From an uncultured Clostridium sp. (GTDB lineage: Bacteria > Bacillota > Clostridia > TANB77 > CAG-508), in NCBI GenBank assembly GCA_900552135.1, contig URYN01000004.1, positions 62,001 to 126,000 on the forward strand: a stretch of DNA of 64,000 bases. Reading direction: 5' to 3'. Made by a program: the position numbers and the translations under genes. Positions 1 through 9,344 of this stretch are shown here, piece after piece. The notes beneath the pieces are model-generated. The model did not search any database. It was not told where the DNA came from and worked only from the letters and a program-made list of their open reading frames with translations. Numbering within the stretch: position 1 is the stretch's first letter; the number at the start of each line of letters is the position of its first letter.

Positions 1-979
1 AGTCGCCTATTGACATTCTCTTTGAATTTTCTCCTTGTATTTCTAACACTTGCAATATTCCCTTATTCGCTTTTATAAATAATCCTGTTTTTTCATCAGA
101 GAATAATACTGCTCCTGCAGTTACACCTTTAAAATGGTCTTTATATTCTTTTAGTTCTTCAAATTTTTCGAATAATTCTTTTTCACTTAATGCTTGAACT
201 TTCCAGAATTTTATTTTTTTCCCATTTAGGTAGGTATAAGCTCCCATTATTGGATTTAATCCTCTTACTAAGTTTTTTATTTCGTCTGCATTTTTGTTTT
301 CCCAATCTATTTTTGCCATTTCTTTTGATAGCATTGGAGCCATTGTAAAGTTTTCTCCCTGTTTTTCTGCTCCAACTTTTTGTTTTAATTCTTCAAATGA
401 AATGTTTTCTTTTCCCTTGACTTCGTCTATTTTTTTAACAGTACCTACTAGCAAATCTGCTCCAATTACTTTTAGTCTGTCCCATAGTTCTCCTGTTGTT
501 TCATCTTTTCCAATCTCTGTTTCTTTTTTTAGAATCATATCTCCTGTGTCCATTCCAACGTCCATAAACATTGTTGTTACTCCAGTTTTGCTATCTCCAT
601 TTAGCACTGCCCATTGGATTGGTGCTGCTCCTCTATATTGTGGTAGTAATGAACCATGTACATTTATGCAACCATATTTAGGAATGCTTAGTAACTCTTG
701 TGGAAGAATTTTTCCATAAGCCACTACACAAATAATGTCTGGATTTAATTGTTTTACTTCTTCCAAGAATTCTGGATTGTTTCTTACTTTTTCAGGTTGA
801 TATACTTTTAAATTTTTTTCTAGAGCATACTCTTTTACTGGTGAGGCTGTAAGTTTCATTCCTCTTCCCTTTGGTTTATCTACATTTGTAACAACTCCGA
901 TTATATCGTATTTTGCCTCATATAAGGCTTTTAAAGATTCTTCTGCAAAGTCTGGAGTTCCCATAAACAAAATTCTCAT
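1..979 (-). CDS. fmt: Methionyl-tRNA formyltransferase, 3' end cut by window edge
   Basis: Formylates the amino group of Met-tRNA(fMet) with 10-formyl-tetrahydrofolate so that translation can start. The frame opens at the ATG at 979 behind a GGAGGATTT ribosome site and runs without a stop to base 2, giving about 326 residues, so only the C-terminal tip is missing. The N-terminus MRILFMGTPDFA and the formyltransferase signature around INVHGSLLPQYRGAAPIQ are clear. The asparagine and histidine of that motif and the later aspartate in MDTGDM are the family catalytic residues. The C-terminal OB-fold part is also present. It lies 15 bases after def, the usual fmt-def pairing, and belongs to the priA-def-fmt operon. 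Confidence 0.96.
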   Translation of the reverse strand, partial: MRILFMGTPDFAEESLKALYEAKYDIIGVVTNVDKPKGRGMKLTASPVKEYALEKNLKVYQPEKVRNNPEFLEEVKQLNPDIICVVAYGKILPQELLSIPKYGCINVHGSLLPQYRGAAPIQWAVLNGDSKTGVTTMFMDVGMDTGDMILKKETEIGKDETTGELWDRLKVIGADLLVGTVKKIDEVKGKENISFEELKQKVGAEKQGENFTMAPMLSKEMAKIDWENKNADEIKNLVRGLNPIMGAYTYLNGKKIKFWKVQALSEKELFEKFEELKEYKDHFKGVTAGAVLFSDEKTGLFIKANKGILQVLEIQGENSKRMSIGD

Positions 980-994
980 CGCAAATCCTCCTTT

Positions 995-1480
995 TTAGTC
1001 TTTGTTGTCTTCTGGGTCAATGTATTCTAATGTTCCTGGAAGCATGTTATCTACAAAAAGTATTCCGTTTAGATGATCTATTTCATGTGCCAAAGCTTGT
1101 GCTAATAAATCTTTTCCTACAATTTTTACTTTTTCGCCTTTTTCATTTAATGCTTCTACTACAACTTCCCTTGGTCTTATTAGTTTTGCATATTCGTTAG
1201 GAAAGCTTAGACAACCTTCTTCAACTTCTTGTTTTCCTTTTGCTTTAACTATTTTAGGATTTACTAATTGTAATGGTTCGCTTCCATCATATAAATCTAT
1301 TACAATAACTCTTTTTAGCACTCCAACTTGTGGCGCTGCAAGTCCTACGCCATTGTATTTATGCATAGTTTCAAGCATGTCCTGTAATAATTCTCTTATT
1401 TTATCATTAACTTCTTCAACTTCTCTTGAAGTTTTTCTAAGTATTTCATCATTTGATAATCTAATTTGTCTTATTGCCAT
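995..1480 (-). CDS. def: Peptide deformylase
   Basis: Metallo-enzyme that removes the formyl group from the N-terminal methionine of new proteins. At 161 residues it has the usual length for a type 1-like enzyme. All three family motifs are intact: GVGLAAPQ (residues 44-51), EEGCLS with the metal-binding Cys90, and HEIDH (132-136) with the two metal-binding histidines and the catalytic glutamate. It sits between priA (14 bases upstream) and fmt (15 bases downstream) on the same strand, so formylation and deformylation of initiator methionine are transcribed together. Confidence 0.97.
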   Translation of the reverse strand: MAIRQIRLSNDEILRKTSREVEEVNDKIRELLQDMLETMHKYNGVGLAAPQVGVLKRVIVIDLYDGSEPLQLVNPKIVKAKGKQEVEEGCLSFPNEYAKLIRPREVVVEALNEKGEKVKIVGKDLLAQALAHEIDHLNGILFVDNMLPGTLEYIDPEDNKD

Positions 1481-1494
1481 TTTTATTTTCCTTT

Positions 1495-3765
1495 CTACAA
1501 CATATTGCTTGGATTTACGTCTACTATTATTCTCGTTTCGTATTTCGTATTTTTTATTTCTTTTTCGACTTTTTCTATTGTGTTCTTTAGTGATTTAGTT
1601 ATTTTTTCGTCCAACTTACATTTTACTATTATTCTCCACCTGAATTTGTTTTTTATTCTATCAATCGGTGCTGGAACTGGCTTGTATAATAGTATTTTTA
1701 AGTCTTCTCGTTTTATTTTTTCTTTCATGTTGTCATATATTTTCTTTGAGACATTTACTATTTCATTCTTGTTTTCACTCGAAATGCCAACTAGTATTAT
1801 ATCACAAAAAGGCGGATACCTCAACTGTTTTCTCAGCATTATTTCTGTATTGTAGAATACTTTATAATCTTGTTTTTTTGCATATTGTATGCAAAAAGCA
1901 TCTGGATTATAGGTTTGTATTATTACTTTTCCCTTGTCTTTTCCTCTTCCAGCGCGCCCCGCTACTTGAGTTAGCGTTTGAAATGTTCTTTCATGTGCAC
2001 GATAGTCATCTATGTTTAGGCTACTGTCTGCGGCAATTACTCCAACTAATGTTACATTTGGAAAGTCGTGTCCTTTCACAACCATCTGAGTTCCAATTAG
2101 TATGTCTATTCCTTCTTTTTTGAATTTGTTTAATATTTCTTCATGAGAATTTTTCTTTGTTACTGTATCCATATCCATTCTGATTGTTGATGCCTGTGGA
2201 AATAGAGTCTTTATCTGCTCTTCGAGTTTTTGCGTTCCAGTTCCAAAATATCTAATGTTTTTGCTTCCACATTCAGGACAGACTGTTATTGCTCTTATTT
2301 CATATCCGCAGTAATGACATTTTAACTTATTTTCCTTTAGATGATATGTAAGAGTTATGTTGCAATTCTTGCATTTTGCAGTATATCCGCAATCTCTACA
2401 CATTATGAATGTAGAAAAACCTCTCCTATTAAGAAACAGTATTGTTTGCTTCTTATTTTTGATATTTTCTTCTATTTCTGCCTTTAACTCAGTGCTTATC
2501 ATAGATTTATTTCCATGTGCTAGTTCCTGCCTTAAATCCACAATTTTTACTTCAGGAAGTTTCATTTGATTTGCTCTTTTTGTAAGTTCTAACAGTTCTA
2601 TTTCACCATTTACAGCCTTATGATATGTATTCATGTCTGGAGTTGCACTTCCAAGAACTAACGGAATCTGTTTTTCTTCTGCCAAATATTTTGCAATTTC
2701 TTTTGCATTATATCTAGGTGCGTTTTCGGATTTATATGATTCGTCATGCTCCTCATCTATTATTATAAGTCCTAGGTCTTTTACAGGTGCAAAGATTGCA
2801 GACCTTGCTCCAATAACAATTTTAGCCTGTCCTCTTTCAATTTTTTTCCATTGATCGAATCTTTCTCCTGCTGATAATTTACTATGCAGTACGGCAATTT
2901 TGTCTTCTCCGAATCTACTCAAAAAACGGTCTACAGTCTGTGGTGTAAGAGAAATTTCTGGTACTAACATTATGCTAGATTTTTCAAGTTTTAGAGCCTC
3001 TTCTATAAGTTGAATGTAAATTTCTGTTTTTCCAGAACCAGTTACTCCAAACAATAAAAATTCGTCATATTCTTCAACTTGAAGTGATGCATTTATTTTT
3101 TCAAATGCTTCTTGTTGTTCATCATTTAAAATTAAATTTCTACTTTTTTCTACAACCTTATGTATGAAAGGATTTCTATCAACCTTTTTCTCTTCTAGTT
3201 TAATATAACCATTTTTCTCGAGAGTTTTTATGATGCTAGCCGATACATCTGCAAGCATTTGAAGTTCTGTGTTAAGAATCTCTGAATCTTCTTCCATATT
3301 AAGTAGAAAATTTAAAGCTCTAATTTGCTTTTCAGACTTAATCTTCTTTTCTTCTATTTCTTTTTGAATTTCATCTCTGTCTTTCGCAAGATATACAAAG
3401 TTTTGTAATTTATCGTTAATTCTATTTTCAAATTTTTTAGTAGTTGTTCCTGGTGGAAGCATCAAATTTATGCAATCAGAAATATTGCAAAAATACCTAT
3501 TTGCCATGTATTTTGCAAGTTGTATGTTTTCTGGACTGATAGCATTTTTTTCTTCCACCTTTGATATTTCCTTTAGCTTTTCAATATATTCTGAACTTTC
3601 CTTTATTCCAACAACATAACCTTCTTCTAGTTGTTTTTTTCCTCCAAAAGGCAACAAAATTCTACTTCCAATTGAAATCTCATTTTCAATTTCTACTGGA
3701 ATTTTATAGTCAAATGTTTTGTTTAAATTCTTTACATTGCTGTTTATTATAACCTCTGCTATCAT
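1495..3765 (-). CDS. priA: Primosomal protein N' (PriA), replication restart helicase
   Basis: Superfamily 2 DNA helicase that recognises abandoned replication forks and reloads the replisome. The 756-residue length is normal. An N-terminal DNA-binding part is followed by Walker A GVTGSGKT (240-247) and the Walker B box DEEH (337-340). A zinc-binding insert follows, with eight cysteines in CxxC pairs (C456/459, C465/468, C483/486, C496/499). The C-terminal helicase motif VAGRAGRG is present. It heads the priA-def-fmt operon. The roughly 290-base stretch upstream (3766-4056) holds no gene, only the gmk terminator and AT-rich sequence. Confidence 0.97.
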   Translation of the reverse strand: MIAEVIINSNVKNLNKTFDYKIPVEIENEISIGSRILLPFGGKKQLEEGYVVGIKESSEYIEKLKEISKVEEKNAISPENIQLAKYMANRYFCNISDCINLMLPPGTTTKKFENRINDKLQNFVYLAKDRDEIQKEIEEKKIKSEKQIRALNFLLNMEEDSEILNTELQMLADVSASIIKTLEKNGYIKLEEKKVDRNPFIHKVVEKSRNLILNDEQQEAFEKINASLQVEEYDEFLLFGVTGSGKTEIYIQLIEEALKLEKSSIMLVPEISLTPQTVDRFLSRFGEDKIAVLHSKLSAGERFDQWKKIERGQAKIVIGARSAIFAPVKDLGLIIIDEEHDESYKSENAPRYNAKEIAKYLAEEKQIPLVLGSATPDMNTYHKAVNGEIELLELTKRANQMKLPEVKIVDLRQELAHGNKSMISTELKAEIEENIKNKKQTILFLNRRGFSTFIMCRDCGYTAKCKNCNITLTYHLKENKLKCHYCGYEIRAITVCPECGSKNIRYFGTGTQKLEEQIKTLFPQASTIRMDMDTVTKKNSHEEILNKFKKEGIDILIGTQMVVKGHDFPNVTLVGVIAADSSLNIDDYRAHERTFQTLTQVAGRAGRGKDKGKVIIQTYNPDAFCIQYAKKQDYKVFYNTEIMLRKQLRYPPFCDIILVGISSENKNEIVNVSKKIYDNMKEKIKREDLKILLYKPVPAPIDRIKNKFRWRIIVKCKLDEKITKSLKNTIEKVEKEIKNTKYETRIIVDVNPSNML

Positions 3766-3938
3766 CTTTGTTCCTTTTCTATCTTTTTACATGTCCTCTC
3801 GATTATTTGCACATCTTATTTTTATGTCTTATATTATTGTAATACTATTTTGTATTCTCATATTTTATCTAATTTCACTTTTTTTACTGCTCATTTTTCT
3901 AAAGCTCTTCATTTCTCGTCTATCCGTATTTTATCATA

Positions 3939-3984
3939 GAAAAAAATCAAAGTAAAGGTTTACAACTTTCTTCACTTTGATTCT
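3939..3984 (-). terminator. Probable intrinsic terminator after gmk
   Basis: A 9-bp perfect inverted repeat, AATCAAAGT (3945-3953) with ACTTTGATT (3974-3982), is followed on the minus strand by a run of Ts. It lies after gmk and before priA, so it would separate the rpoZ-gmk transcript from priA. The stem is AT-rich and therefore not strong. Confidence 0.5.
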
Positions 3985-4056
3985 TATTAAAAACTGAATT
4001 TATTTTTTATTTTCTAAGAGATTTTTTACCATCTTCTCTTAAATTTTTAAGTGTTA

Positions 4057-4632
4057 TTAGAATTCTGGCTTCGTTACTTTTTCTTCAGCCTCGATTATAG
4101 TAGTTATAATTTGTATTGTTTTTTCCAAATCATTATTCTTCAATACATAATCATAAAAGTCTATTTTTGATTCTTCATATTCGAATCTGCTTAAACGTTT
4201 CTTTATCTCATCCTCTGTAATTTCAGGATTTCTTTCCAATAATCTTCTATGTAATTCATTTTTTGGCACGCGTAAAAATATAGTTATTATTTTGGTATCT
4301 TGACCCAATAGCTTAACTAAATTTTCAGTTCCATTAACATCCATATCTTTTACAATAATTTTTCCACTTTGAAGTCTTTCATTTAATAATTTTCTTGAAG
4401 TTCCGTAATAATGGTCATGGTGAGCATCAAATTCATATAAATCACCATTTTTTATTAGTTCTTCAAACTCCTCTGTAGAAATAAAATTATAAATTTCTCC
4501 ATTCACTTCACCAGCTCTTGGTGCTCTATCTGTATATGATGGAAGAGATGTTATTCTCTCATTTCTTTTTATTAATTCTTTTTTTACAGTATCTTTTCCT
4601 GCTCCTGATACTCCTGATAATAATACTAACAT
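4057..4632 (-). CDS. gmk: Guanylate kinase
   Basis: Phosphorylates GMP to GDP with ATP in purine nucleotide synthesis and recycling. The 191-residue protein starts directly with the P-loop GVSGAGKDT (residues 7-15). It carries the GMP-binding SYTDRAPRAGEVNG segment followed by IYNF, both diagnostic of Gmk. Its start overlaps the end of rpoZ by seven bases, the common rpoZ/gmk arrangement read in the order rpoZ then gmk, so the two are probably translationally coupled. Confidence 0.95.
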   Translation of the reverse strand: MLVLLSGVSGAGKDTVKKELIKRNERITSLPSYTDRAPRAGEVNGEIYNFISTEEFEELIKNGDLYEFDAHHDHYYGTSRKLLNERLQSGKIIVKDMDVNGTENLVKLLGQDTKIITIFLRVPKNELHRRLLERNPEITEDEIKKRLSRFEYEESKIDFYDYVLKNNDLEKTIQIITTIIEAEEKVTKPEF

Positions 4633-4814
4633 ATTGTAACCTTTCCAGCTTCAATTTCATCTGCTGCAATAGAATCTGGTGCAACATCGTCAGTTTTTAC
4701 TAATACTTCTGAACCTGCTGCAATTTGTCTTGCTCTTTTTGCAGTTGCAATTACTAATAAATATCTGTTATCAACCTTCTCTAGTAATTCAGCTACGCTT
4801 GGTTTCGTCATCAT
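4626..4814 (-). CDS. rpoZ: RNA polymerase omega subunit
   Basis: Small subunit that helps fold and assemble the beta' subunit of RNA polymerase. The core KPSVAELLEKVDNRYLLV with ATAKRARQIA is the omega signature. A longer frame begins at 4844, but an AGAAGG ribosome site lies inside that extension just before a double ATG at 4814/4811. I therefore place the start at 4814, giving 62 residues that begin MMTKPS. It is followed by gmk with a seven-base overlap. Confidence 0.92.
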   Translation of the reverse strand: MMTKPSVAELLEKVDNRYLLVIATAKRARQIAAGSEVLVKTDDVAPDSIAADEIEAGKVTIC

Positions 4815-4883
4815 AATAAAATTACCTTCTTTCTCAATTTTCATCTATTATATCACAATTTTTTGAATTAGTCACTAGAAATG

Positions 4884-5285
4884 TTAAAATTTGCACATTT
4901 CTAGTATTTCTTTCAATCTTTCATCTTGTTTAGTTAAATATAAATATCCAATTAAAGCCTCATAAGCTGTTGCATGGCTATAATCATCTAATGTTGCATT
5001 TTTCGGAATATGATGGTTTTGTGCATTTCTGCCTCTTCTAACAATTTCCCTTTCTCCCTCAGAAAGTTTTTCATCAATTTGTTTTAAAAGATTTGCTTGA
5101 GCTTCAGCCTTTACATGCTTTATTGTCTCAATATGCATTGCATGTGGCTTTAGCCTAGTGGTGTTTATAAAATGCATTCTTACATACATTTCAAAAACGC
5201 AATCTCCAATGTAAGCCCATGTTAGAGGCGACATTGTATTTACTTCATCTGCATCTTTTTTTCTTTCTATAAGATTATTCTCCAT
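4884..5285 (-). CDS. mrnC: Mini-ribonuclease III
   Basis: Dimeric RNase III-type nuclease without a double-stranded RNA-binding domain. In Bacillus it trims the ends of 23S rRNA precursor. The 133-residue protein shows the family segment LTWAYIGDCVFE with the catalytic aspartate near residue 28, the RRGRNA motif, and a second acidic region AYEALIGYLYL near the C-terminus. It lies 22 bases downstream of rbgA, so two ribosome-maturation genes are probably transcribed together. Confidence 0.93.
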   Translation of the reverse strand: MENNLIERKKDADEVNTMSPLTWAYIGDCVFEMYVRMHFINTTRLKPHAMHIETIKHVKAEAQANLLKQIDEKLSEGEREIVRRGRNAQNHHIPKNATLDDYSHATAYEALIGYLYLTKQDERLKEILEMCKF

Positions 5286-5307
5286 TTAATTTTCCATTCT
5301 TTCTAAT

Positions 5308-6264
5308 TTATTTTGCAATTTCTAGTGTTATTCTGCCCAAATTTCCGCTTCTAAAATCTGTTAATATTATTCTTGCAGTTTTATCTAAATCTATTGTATT
5401 GCCTCTTTGAACTGCTCCACGAACTCTTCCAATGTAGTTCATTACCTCAACTACTTTTTCATTTTCTTCAAGTTCATCATTTGCAAGCATTTCTTCAACA
5501 TCTTCTTGATTTAATTTGTAGCGTTCAGTTACATTTTCTCTGTAATTTTCTAATAAAAACTTAGTCAGATTGTATGCAACTTCAGTTTCATCTATAACTT
5601 CACTCTTTATTGTTCCTGTATATGCTAAGTTTAACGAAACTTCGTCACTACCAAGCTTTGGCCATAGCACACCAGGTGTATCTAGTAGTTCAATATTGTT
5701 AGCAAGTCTAATCCACTGCTTTTGTTTTGTAATTCCTGGTTTATTTCCAACCTGCATAGCTGTTTTATTTGAAATTTTATTTATAAAAGAAGATTTACCT
5801 ACATTAGGTATTCCAAGCACCATTACTCTTGCAATTTTGTAATTTCTGCCCTTCTGTTCTTGCCTTTTTCTTTCTTCTTCCATAACCTCATTTATTTTGT
5901 TTATAACCTTTGAAATATCATCTTGGCTTGTTGAGTTAAACAATATAGCAGGAATATTTTTATTTGCAAAATAACTTATCCATCTTGAATTTTCCTTTTC
6001 GTTTGCTAAATCACTTTTATTCAATACTATAATTTTCTTTTTATTTGCAATTAATTTTTGAACATTTGGATTCTGGCTTGATAGTGGAATCCTAGCATCA
6101 AGTAGTTCTATTACAATATCTACTAATTTTAAATCTTGTTCTATTTGTTTCATAGTCTTAGCCATATGGCCTGGAAACCAGTTGATTCCGACTTTAGTTA
6201 ACTTTTCTTCTTGATTGTTTTTTTTCTTTTCAGCTCTCATTTTTCTTTTTTGATACATATCCAT
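5308..6264 (-). CDS. rbgA: Ribosome biogenesis GTPase RbgA (YlqF)
   Basis: Circularly permuted GTPase required for late assembly of the 50S subunit. The motifs appear in permuted order: the INWFPGHMAK N-terminal signature, then G4 NKSD, G1 GIPNVGKS, a G2 threonine in PGITK, and G3 DTPG. An in-frame ATG at 6279 is also possible, but a GGAAG ribosome site precedes the ATG at 6264, which I prefer (318 residues). Either start leaves an extra lysine-rich tail of about 25 residues before the usual RbgA start, which may help RNA binding. mrnC follows closely. Confidence 0.93.
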   Translation of the reverse strand: MDMYQKRKMRAEKKKNNQEEKLTKVGINWFPGHMAKTMKQIEQDLKLVDIVIELLDARIPLSSQNPNVQKLIANKKKIIVLNKSDLANEKENSRWISYFANKNIPAILFNSTSQDDISKVINKINEVMEEERKRQEQKGRNYKIARVMVLGIPNVGKSSFINKISNKTAMQVGNKPGITKQKQWIRLANNIELLDTPGVLWPKLGSDEVSLNLAYTGTIKSEVIDETEVAYNLTKFLLENYRENVTERYKLNQEDVEEMLANDELEENEKVVEVMNYIGRVRGAVQRGNTIDLDKTARIILTDFRSGNLGRITLEIAK

Positions 6265-6461
6265 AATTTTCACTTCCATTCTATGTAAATCACTTTATAT
6301 TTATCGATTATTTGAATCTCTATGTATAAAATCATTTTTAATTATTTTTTTCATCAATTTTCTTTTTGCATCCTCCTTTCCTTATATAAAATTTCTCTTT
6401 ATTTTTATTTATTATTTTTCCTTATCATTTTATAATTCAAATGCTTCTTTATTTTACCATA

Positions 6462-6494
6462 AAAGCAAGTGATTTTCAACCAATCACTTGCTTT
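6462..6494 (-). terminator. Strong hairpin after the 157-residue membrane protein gene
   Basis: Perfect 13-bp inverted repeat (6462-6474 with 6482-6494) and a 7-base loop, located just after the stop of the gene at 6516. The U tract is short, so termination may be imperfect. The rest of the 6265-6515 gap is AT-rich with no other feature that I recognise. Confidence 0.6.
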
Positions 6495-6515
6495 GTACGA
6501 ATTATATATCAATTA

Positions 6516-6989
6516 TTACATTGTTCTATAGTTGTTTTTATCTGCTCTTTCATCTTTTTGCATATCATACTTTTGATTTCTGTAGAACCAGTCTGTTTTT
6601 TTATCTCTTGGATGTAATTGTTTGTTTTTATCTAACAACCAATCAAATAGTGTAAATAGTGGTAGTGCAATTCCAACTATGCACATAAATACATTTACAT
6701 AGTCGTCTATCATTCCACCAACAGTGTTCATTTGCTCTATATATTTTATGAGTGCTACTCCAAAATATCCAAAGTATCCTATAATGTAAATAATTACTCC
6801 TGTTAGTTTTCTTTTTACAATTAATATAAATGCTAATAAGCATATAAATATAAGGAATATTTCTGTTTCCATGTTCATTGGTTTTATCATAAATTCTATT
6901 CCCATTGCTTCTGTATATGTTGCTACGATTCTGAATAGCCAAAACATAACATCTAAGCATACTATCATCCATGTGCTAAATTTTTGCAT
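6516..6989 (-). CDS. Small integral membrane protein of unknown function
   Basis: I do not recognise a named family. The 157-residue protein has about four predicted membrane helices (roughly residues 5-25, 43-60, 64-83 and 98-117). They are followed by a charged cytoplasmic tail containing HPRDKKTDWFYRNQ and many lysines and arginines. There is no signal peptidase site. It starts 11 bases after the stop of the pilin-like gene, so the two are probably co-transcribed. A strong hairpin follows the stop codon. Confidence 0.7.
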   Translation of the reverse strand: MQKFSTWMIVCLDVMFWLFRIVATYTEAMGIEFMIKPMNMETEIFLIFICLLAFILIVKRKLTGVIIYIIGYFGYFGVALIKYIEQMNTVGGMIDDYVNVFMCIVGIALPLFTLFDWLLDKNKQLHPRDKKTDWFYRNQKYDMQKDERADKNNYRTM

Positions 6990-7000
6990 ATTTCATCCTC

Positions 7001-8359
7001 CTAATATGTTATTTTAAATTTTGACATTTGATCTAAAGGAATTGTTATTACTGGTCTAAATGTAATTTTCTGTGTATTTTGATCACCCAAATCTGTTGCT
7101 AGGGTACAGTCTAAATCTCCAATTCCACCATTTTTTATTACATAAATGCCCCACATTGCCCATGCTGGGTCACAATATATTTGATAAGTAGCAACTTGGT
7201 ATGTCGCTGTTGTTCCGAATAATACATTATAAACATTTTCATCAGTATAATAGTTCTTTGCAAAGCTCATATTATATGTTAATAATGTTCCTTTAAAGCC
7301 ATGATTTCTGTTATATGACGCAGTTGTTGGAGAGCTCTTATGTTGTTCACTTCTAGTTGTTCCAGATGTTTGCCATCCAGCTCCTTGCTCTTCCCAGTAT
7401 AATGTTGGTGTGTAAAAATCTCCATATGCTGAGTTATATTCTAGAGTATATTGTTTTCCATAGTTTGAATTTCCCCATCCACTGGTATGACCTGCTTTTA
7501 CGCTTTTTCCTTCATCATTAAATCCAGCCTCTATATCTTCCATATTCAAACATCTTGCAGTTGCCCCAACTTTCTCATTACTGTAAAGTTGAGAACATAC
7601 ATAATTCATATAATATAAAGCATTATTGTATCCTTTAAATCCAGTCAAATAAAACGAACTATTGGTTGCAGGTTCAGTTGTTGTTAATTGTACTTCATTG
7701 TTTTCATCATCCAATTTCAATATCTTCCAAGTAACATTTACATCTTCCGTAATTGTTTGGTCTGATGAATATCCACTATATCTTGCCTCTACCACACAGG
7801 TTCTTGGAACTGGGATATACTCAACTTCATCTCCCTGTTCTATTTTAGATATTCTGATTTCTTTTTCTGCCGTAGAAACATTGCCTGCTTTGTCTGTTAC
7901 CTTTACCTTCATTGCATATTTTACAGTACTATTCATATTTCTGAATGTATATTTTCTTGCTCCACTATCAGCTACATCTGTTACATAATTTTCTCCTCCA
8001 TCAGAACTATACTGAATTGTGTCTATTCCTGAATTATTCTCTGTAACATTAACGTTTAGTTTTATGGTATCTTCTCCCTCAGTCTGCACATCAAATGAAT
8101 TGATTGTTGGAGCATCTTTGTCTTCGACTATTTTAGTACCATCTTCTGTTGTTCTAATTTCCTGTTTCTGAGCATCAATAATTTCTTGTGCTGCTTCTTG
8201 CGCACGTTCTTGATTTTCCTTTACTTCTTTTGCAGTTGTTATAAGTCCATCTTTTCCGTACATTGTTCCAACAGTTATTCCAACTAATATTGTCATTACA
8301 ATTATTGTTATAGCAAGAGCAACTAATGTTATACCTTTTTCATTTTTATATCTATCCAT
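7001..8359 (-). CDS. Type IV pilin-like secreted protein with Ig-like domain
   Basis: The N-terminus EKGITLVALAITIIVMTIL is a type IV prepilin processing site (cleavage after the glycine) followed by the pilin hydrophobic helix. After a coiled linker (about 40-70) comes an Ig-like domain, roughly residues 80-170, containing YAMKVKVTDKAGN. A C-terminal region of about 270 residues, rich in Tyr, Trp and Asn, ends FRPVITIPLDQM. At 452 residues it is far longer than a major pilin, so it may be a minor pilin or a surface protein that uses the prepilin route. No prepilin peptidase or assembly ATPase lies in this window. Confidence 0.75.
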   Translation of the reverse strand: MDRYKNEKGITLVALAITIIVMTILVGITVGTMYGKDGLITTAKEVKENQERAQEAAQEIIDAQKQEIRTTEDGTKIVEDKDAPTINSFDVQTEGEDTIKLNVNVTENNSGIDTIQYSSDGGENYVTDVADSGARKYTFRNMNSTVKYAMKVKVTDKAGNVSTAEKEIRISKIEQGDEVEYIPVPRTCVVEARYSGYSSDQTITEDVNVTWKILKLDDENNEVQLTTTEPATNSSFYLTGFKGYNNALYYMNYVCSQLYSNEKVGATARCLNMEDIEAGFNDEGKSVKAGHTSGWGNSNYGKQYTLEYNSAYGDFYTPTLYWEEQGAGWQTSGTTRSEQHKSSPTTASYNRNHGFKGTLLTYNMSFAKNYYTDENVYNVLFGTTATYQVATYQIYCDPAWAMWGIYVIKNGGIGDLDCTLATDLGDQNTQKITFRPVITIPLDQMSKFKITY

Positions 8360-8388
8360 GTTTTCTCCTTAGCATTTTTTATATTTTA

Positions 8389-8424
8389 TTAGGCGAAAGA
8401 AAATTTGATTTTTCTTCCGCCTAA
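8389..8424 (-). terminator. Hairpin terminator after the DUF1292 gene
   Basis: Inverted repeat TTAGGCG (8389-8395) with CGCCTAA (8418-8424) and an inner A/T-rich stem extension. It lies between the DUF1292 gene and the pilin-like gene on the minus strand, which separates the two transcripts. Confidence 0.6.
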
Positions 8425-8434
8425 AACTTTTCTA

Positions 8435-8746
8435 CTAGTCTACAAAATCAAATTCATCTTTGAATTTGTCTTTAAATATTTCAAATACTTTGTTTAGTAC
8501 TTCTTCGTCTTCTACACTTACATAAGATTCTTCATCGCTATCTTGGTCGGTGTCTTCAACTCTAAGTATTACTACTTCTCCTGGTTCGTCACTTTCTTCC
8601 TCTGTTGGAAGTAATACAACATATTGTTCATCATCATAGTTTATTAAATCTAAGAATTCAAATTTTGTTTCCTTTCCGTCCTCGTCATTTAATATTATGA
8701 TGTTGTCCTCTAACTCTTCATTTAAATTATCGTTTTTATTATCCAT
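8435..8746 (-). CDS. DUF1292 family protein (YrzB-like)
   Basis: Very acidic 103-residue cytoplasmic protein. Its DUF1292 core is NIIILNDEDGKETKFEFLDL followed by EQYVVLLPTEE and VVILRVED. The family function is not established, but it is almost always found near ruvX and ireB in Firmicutes, as here. The C-terminus NKVFEIFKDKF is typical. A hairpin terminator lies directly downstream. The 172 bases upstream (8747-8918) are AT-rich and hold no gene. Confidence 0.88.
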   Translation of the reverse strand: MDNKNDNLNEELEDNIIILNDEDGKETKFEFLDLINYDDEQYVVLLPTEEESDEPGEVVILRVEDTDQDSDEESYVSVEDEEVLNKVFEIFKDKFKDEFDFVD

Positions 8747-8918
8747 TTTGGATCTCCTTTCAAATTTTTATTTATTTTTAATAATAAAGTCTTTTTTAAT
8801 ACTAGCTTCTATATTATTTTTGATATTTTATTTTTATTTTATTCTATATATTCTTTTATTAAATTTCAAATTCAAATATATTTAAATTTTTAAGTTGTAT
8901 AAAACCGTTTTATCAGTT

Positions 8919-9344
8919 CTATTTTGCATTTTCGTTTAATTTCATATAAGATTCTAGTATGTATATCGCGGCTATTGTATCCACTATATTTCTTTTTTTA
9001 TATTTATTTACATTTAAGAAATTCATTGTTTTATGAGCTTCAACTGTTGTTAGCCTTTCGTCTATTGGCACTATTCTTATTTTGTTGAATTTACAGTTTA
9101 GTTTGTGGATAAATTTTTCTGTTATTTCCGCTCTCTCACTCTTTGTTCCATCCATGTTATATGGCATTCCTATAGCAAATGTATCTATTTCATAGGCGTT
9201 TACTATTTCTTCTAGCCTTTTTAAGACTACCTTATCATTTCCATCATGATGTATGGTTTCAAGTCCTTGAGCAGTTATTCCTAGTGGATCTGTTATAGCT
9301 AGTCCAACTCTTGCATCTCCATAATCTATTCCTAATGTTCTCAT
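8919..9344 (-). CDS. ruvX: RuvX/YqgF family putative pre-16S rRNA nuclease
   Basis: RNase H-fold protein linked to 16S rRNA maturation and also described as a Holliday-junction resolvase-like protein. The N-terminus LGIDYGDARVGLAITD carries the first catalytic aspartate. The later DERLTT motif and the C-terminal aspartate in VDTIAA complete the family pattern. The 141-residue length is normal. Its start codon directly follows the ireB stop codon, a conserved pairing in Firmicutes that suggests translational coupling. Confidence 0.94.
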   Translation of the reverse strand: MRTLGIDYGDARVGLAITDPLGITAQGLETIHHDGNDKVVLKRLEEIVNAYEIDTFAIGMPYNMDGTKSERAEITEKFIHKLNCKFNKIRIVPIDERLTTVEAHKTMNFLNVNKYKKRNIVDTIAAIYILESYMKLNENAK

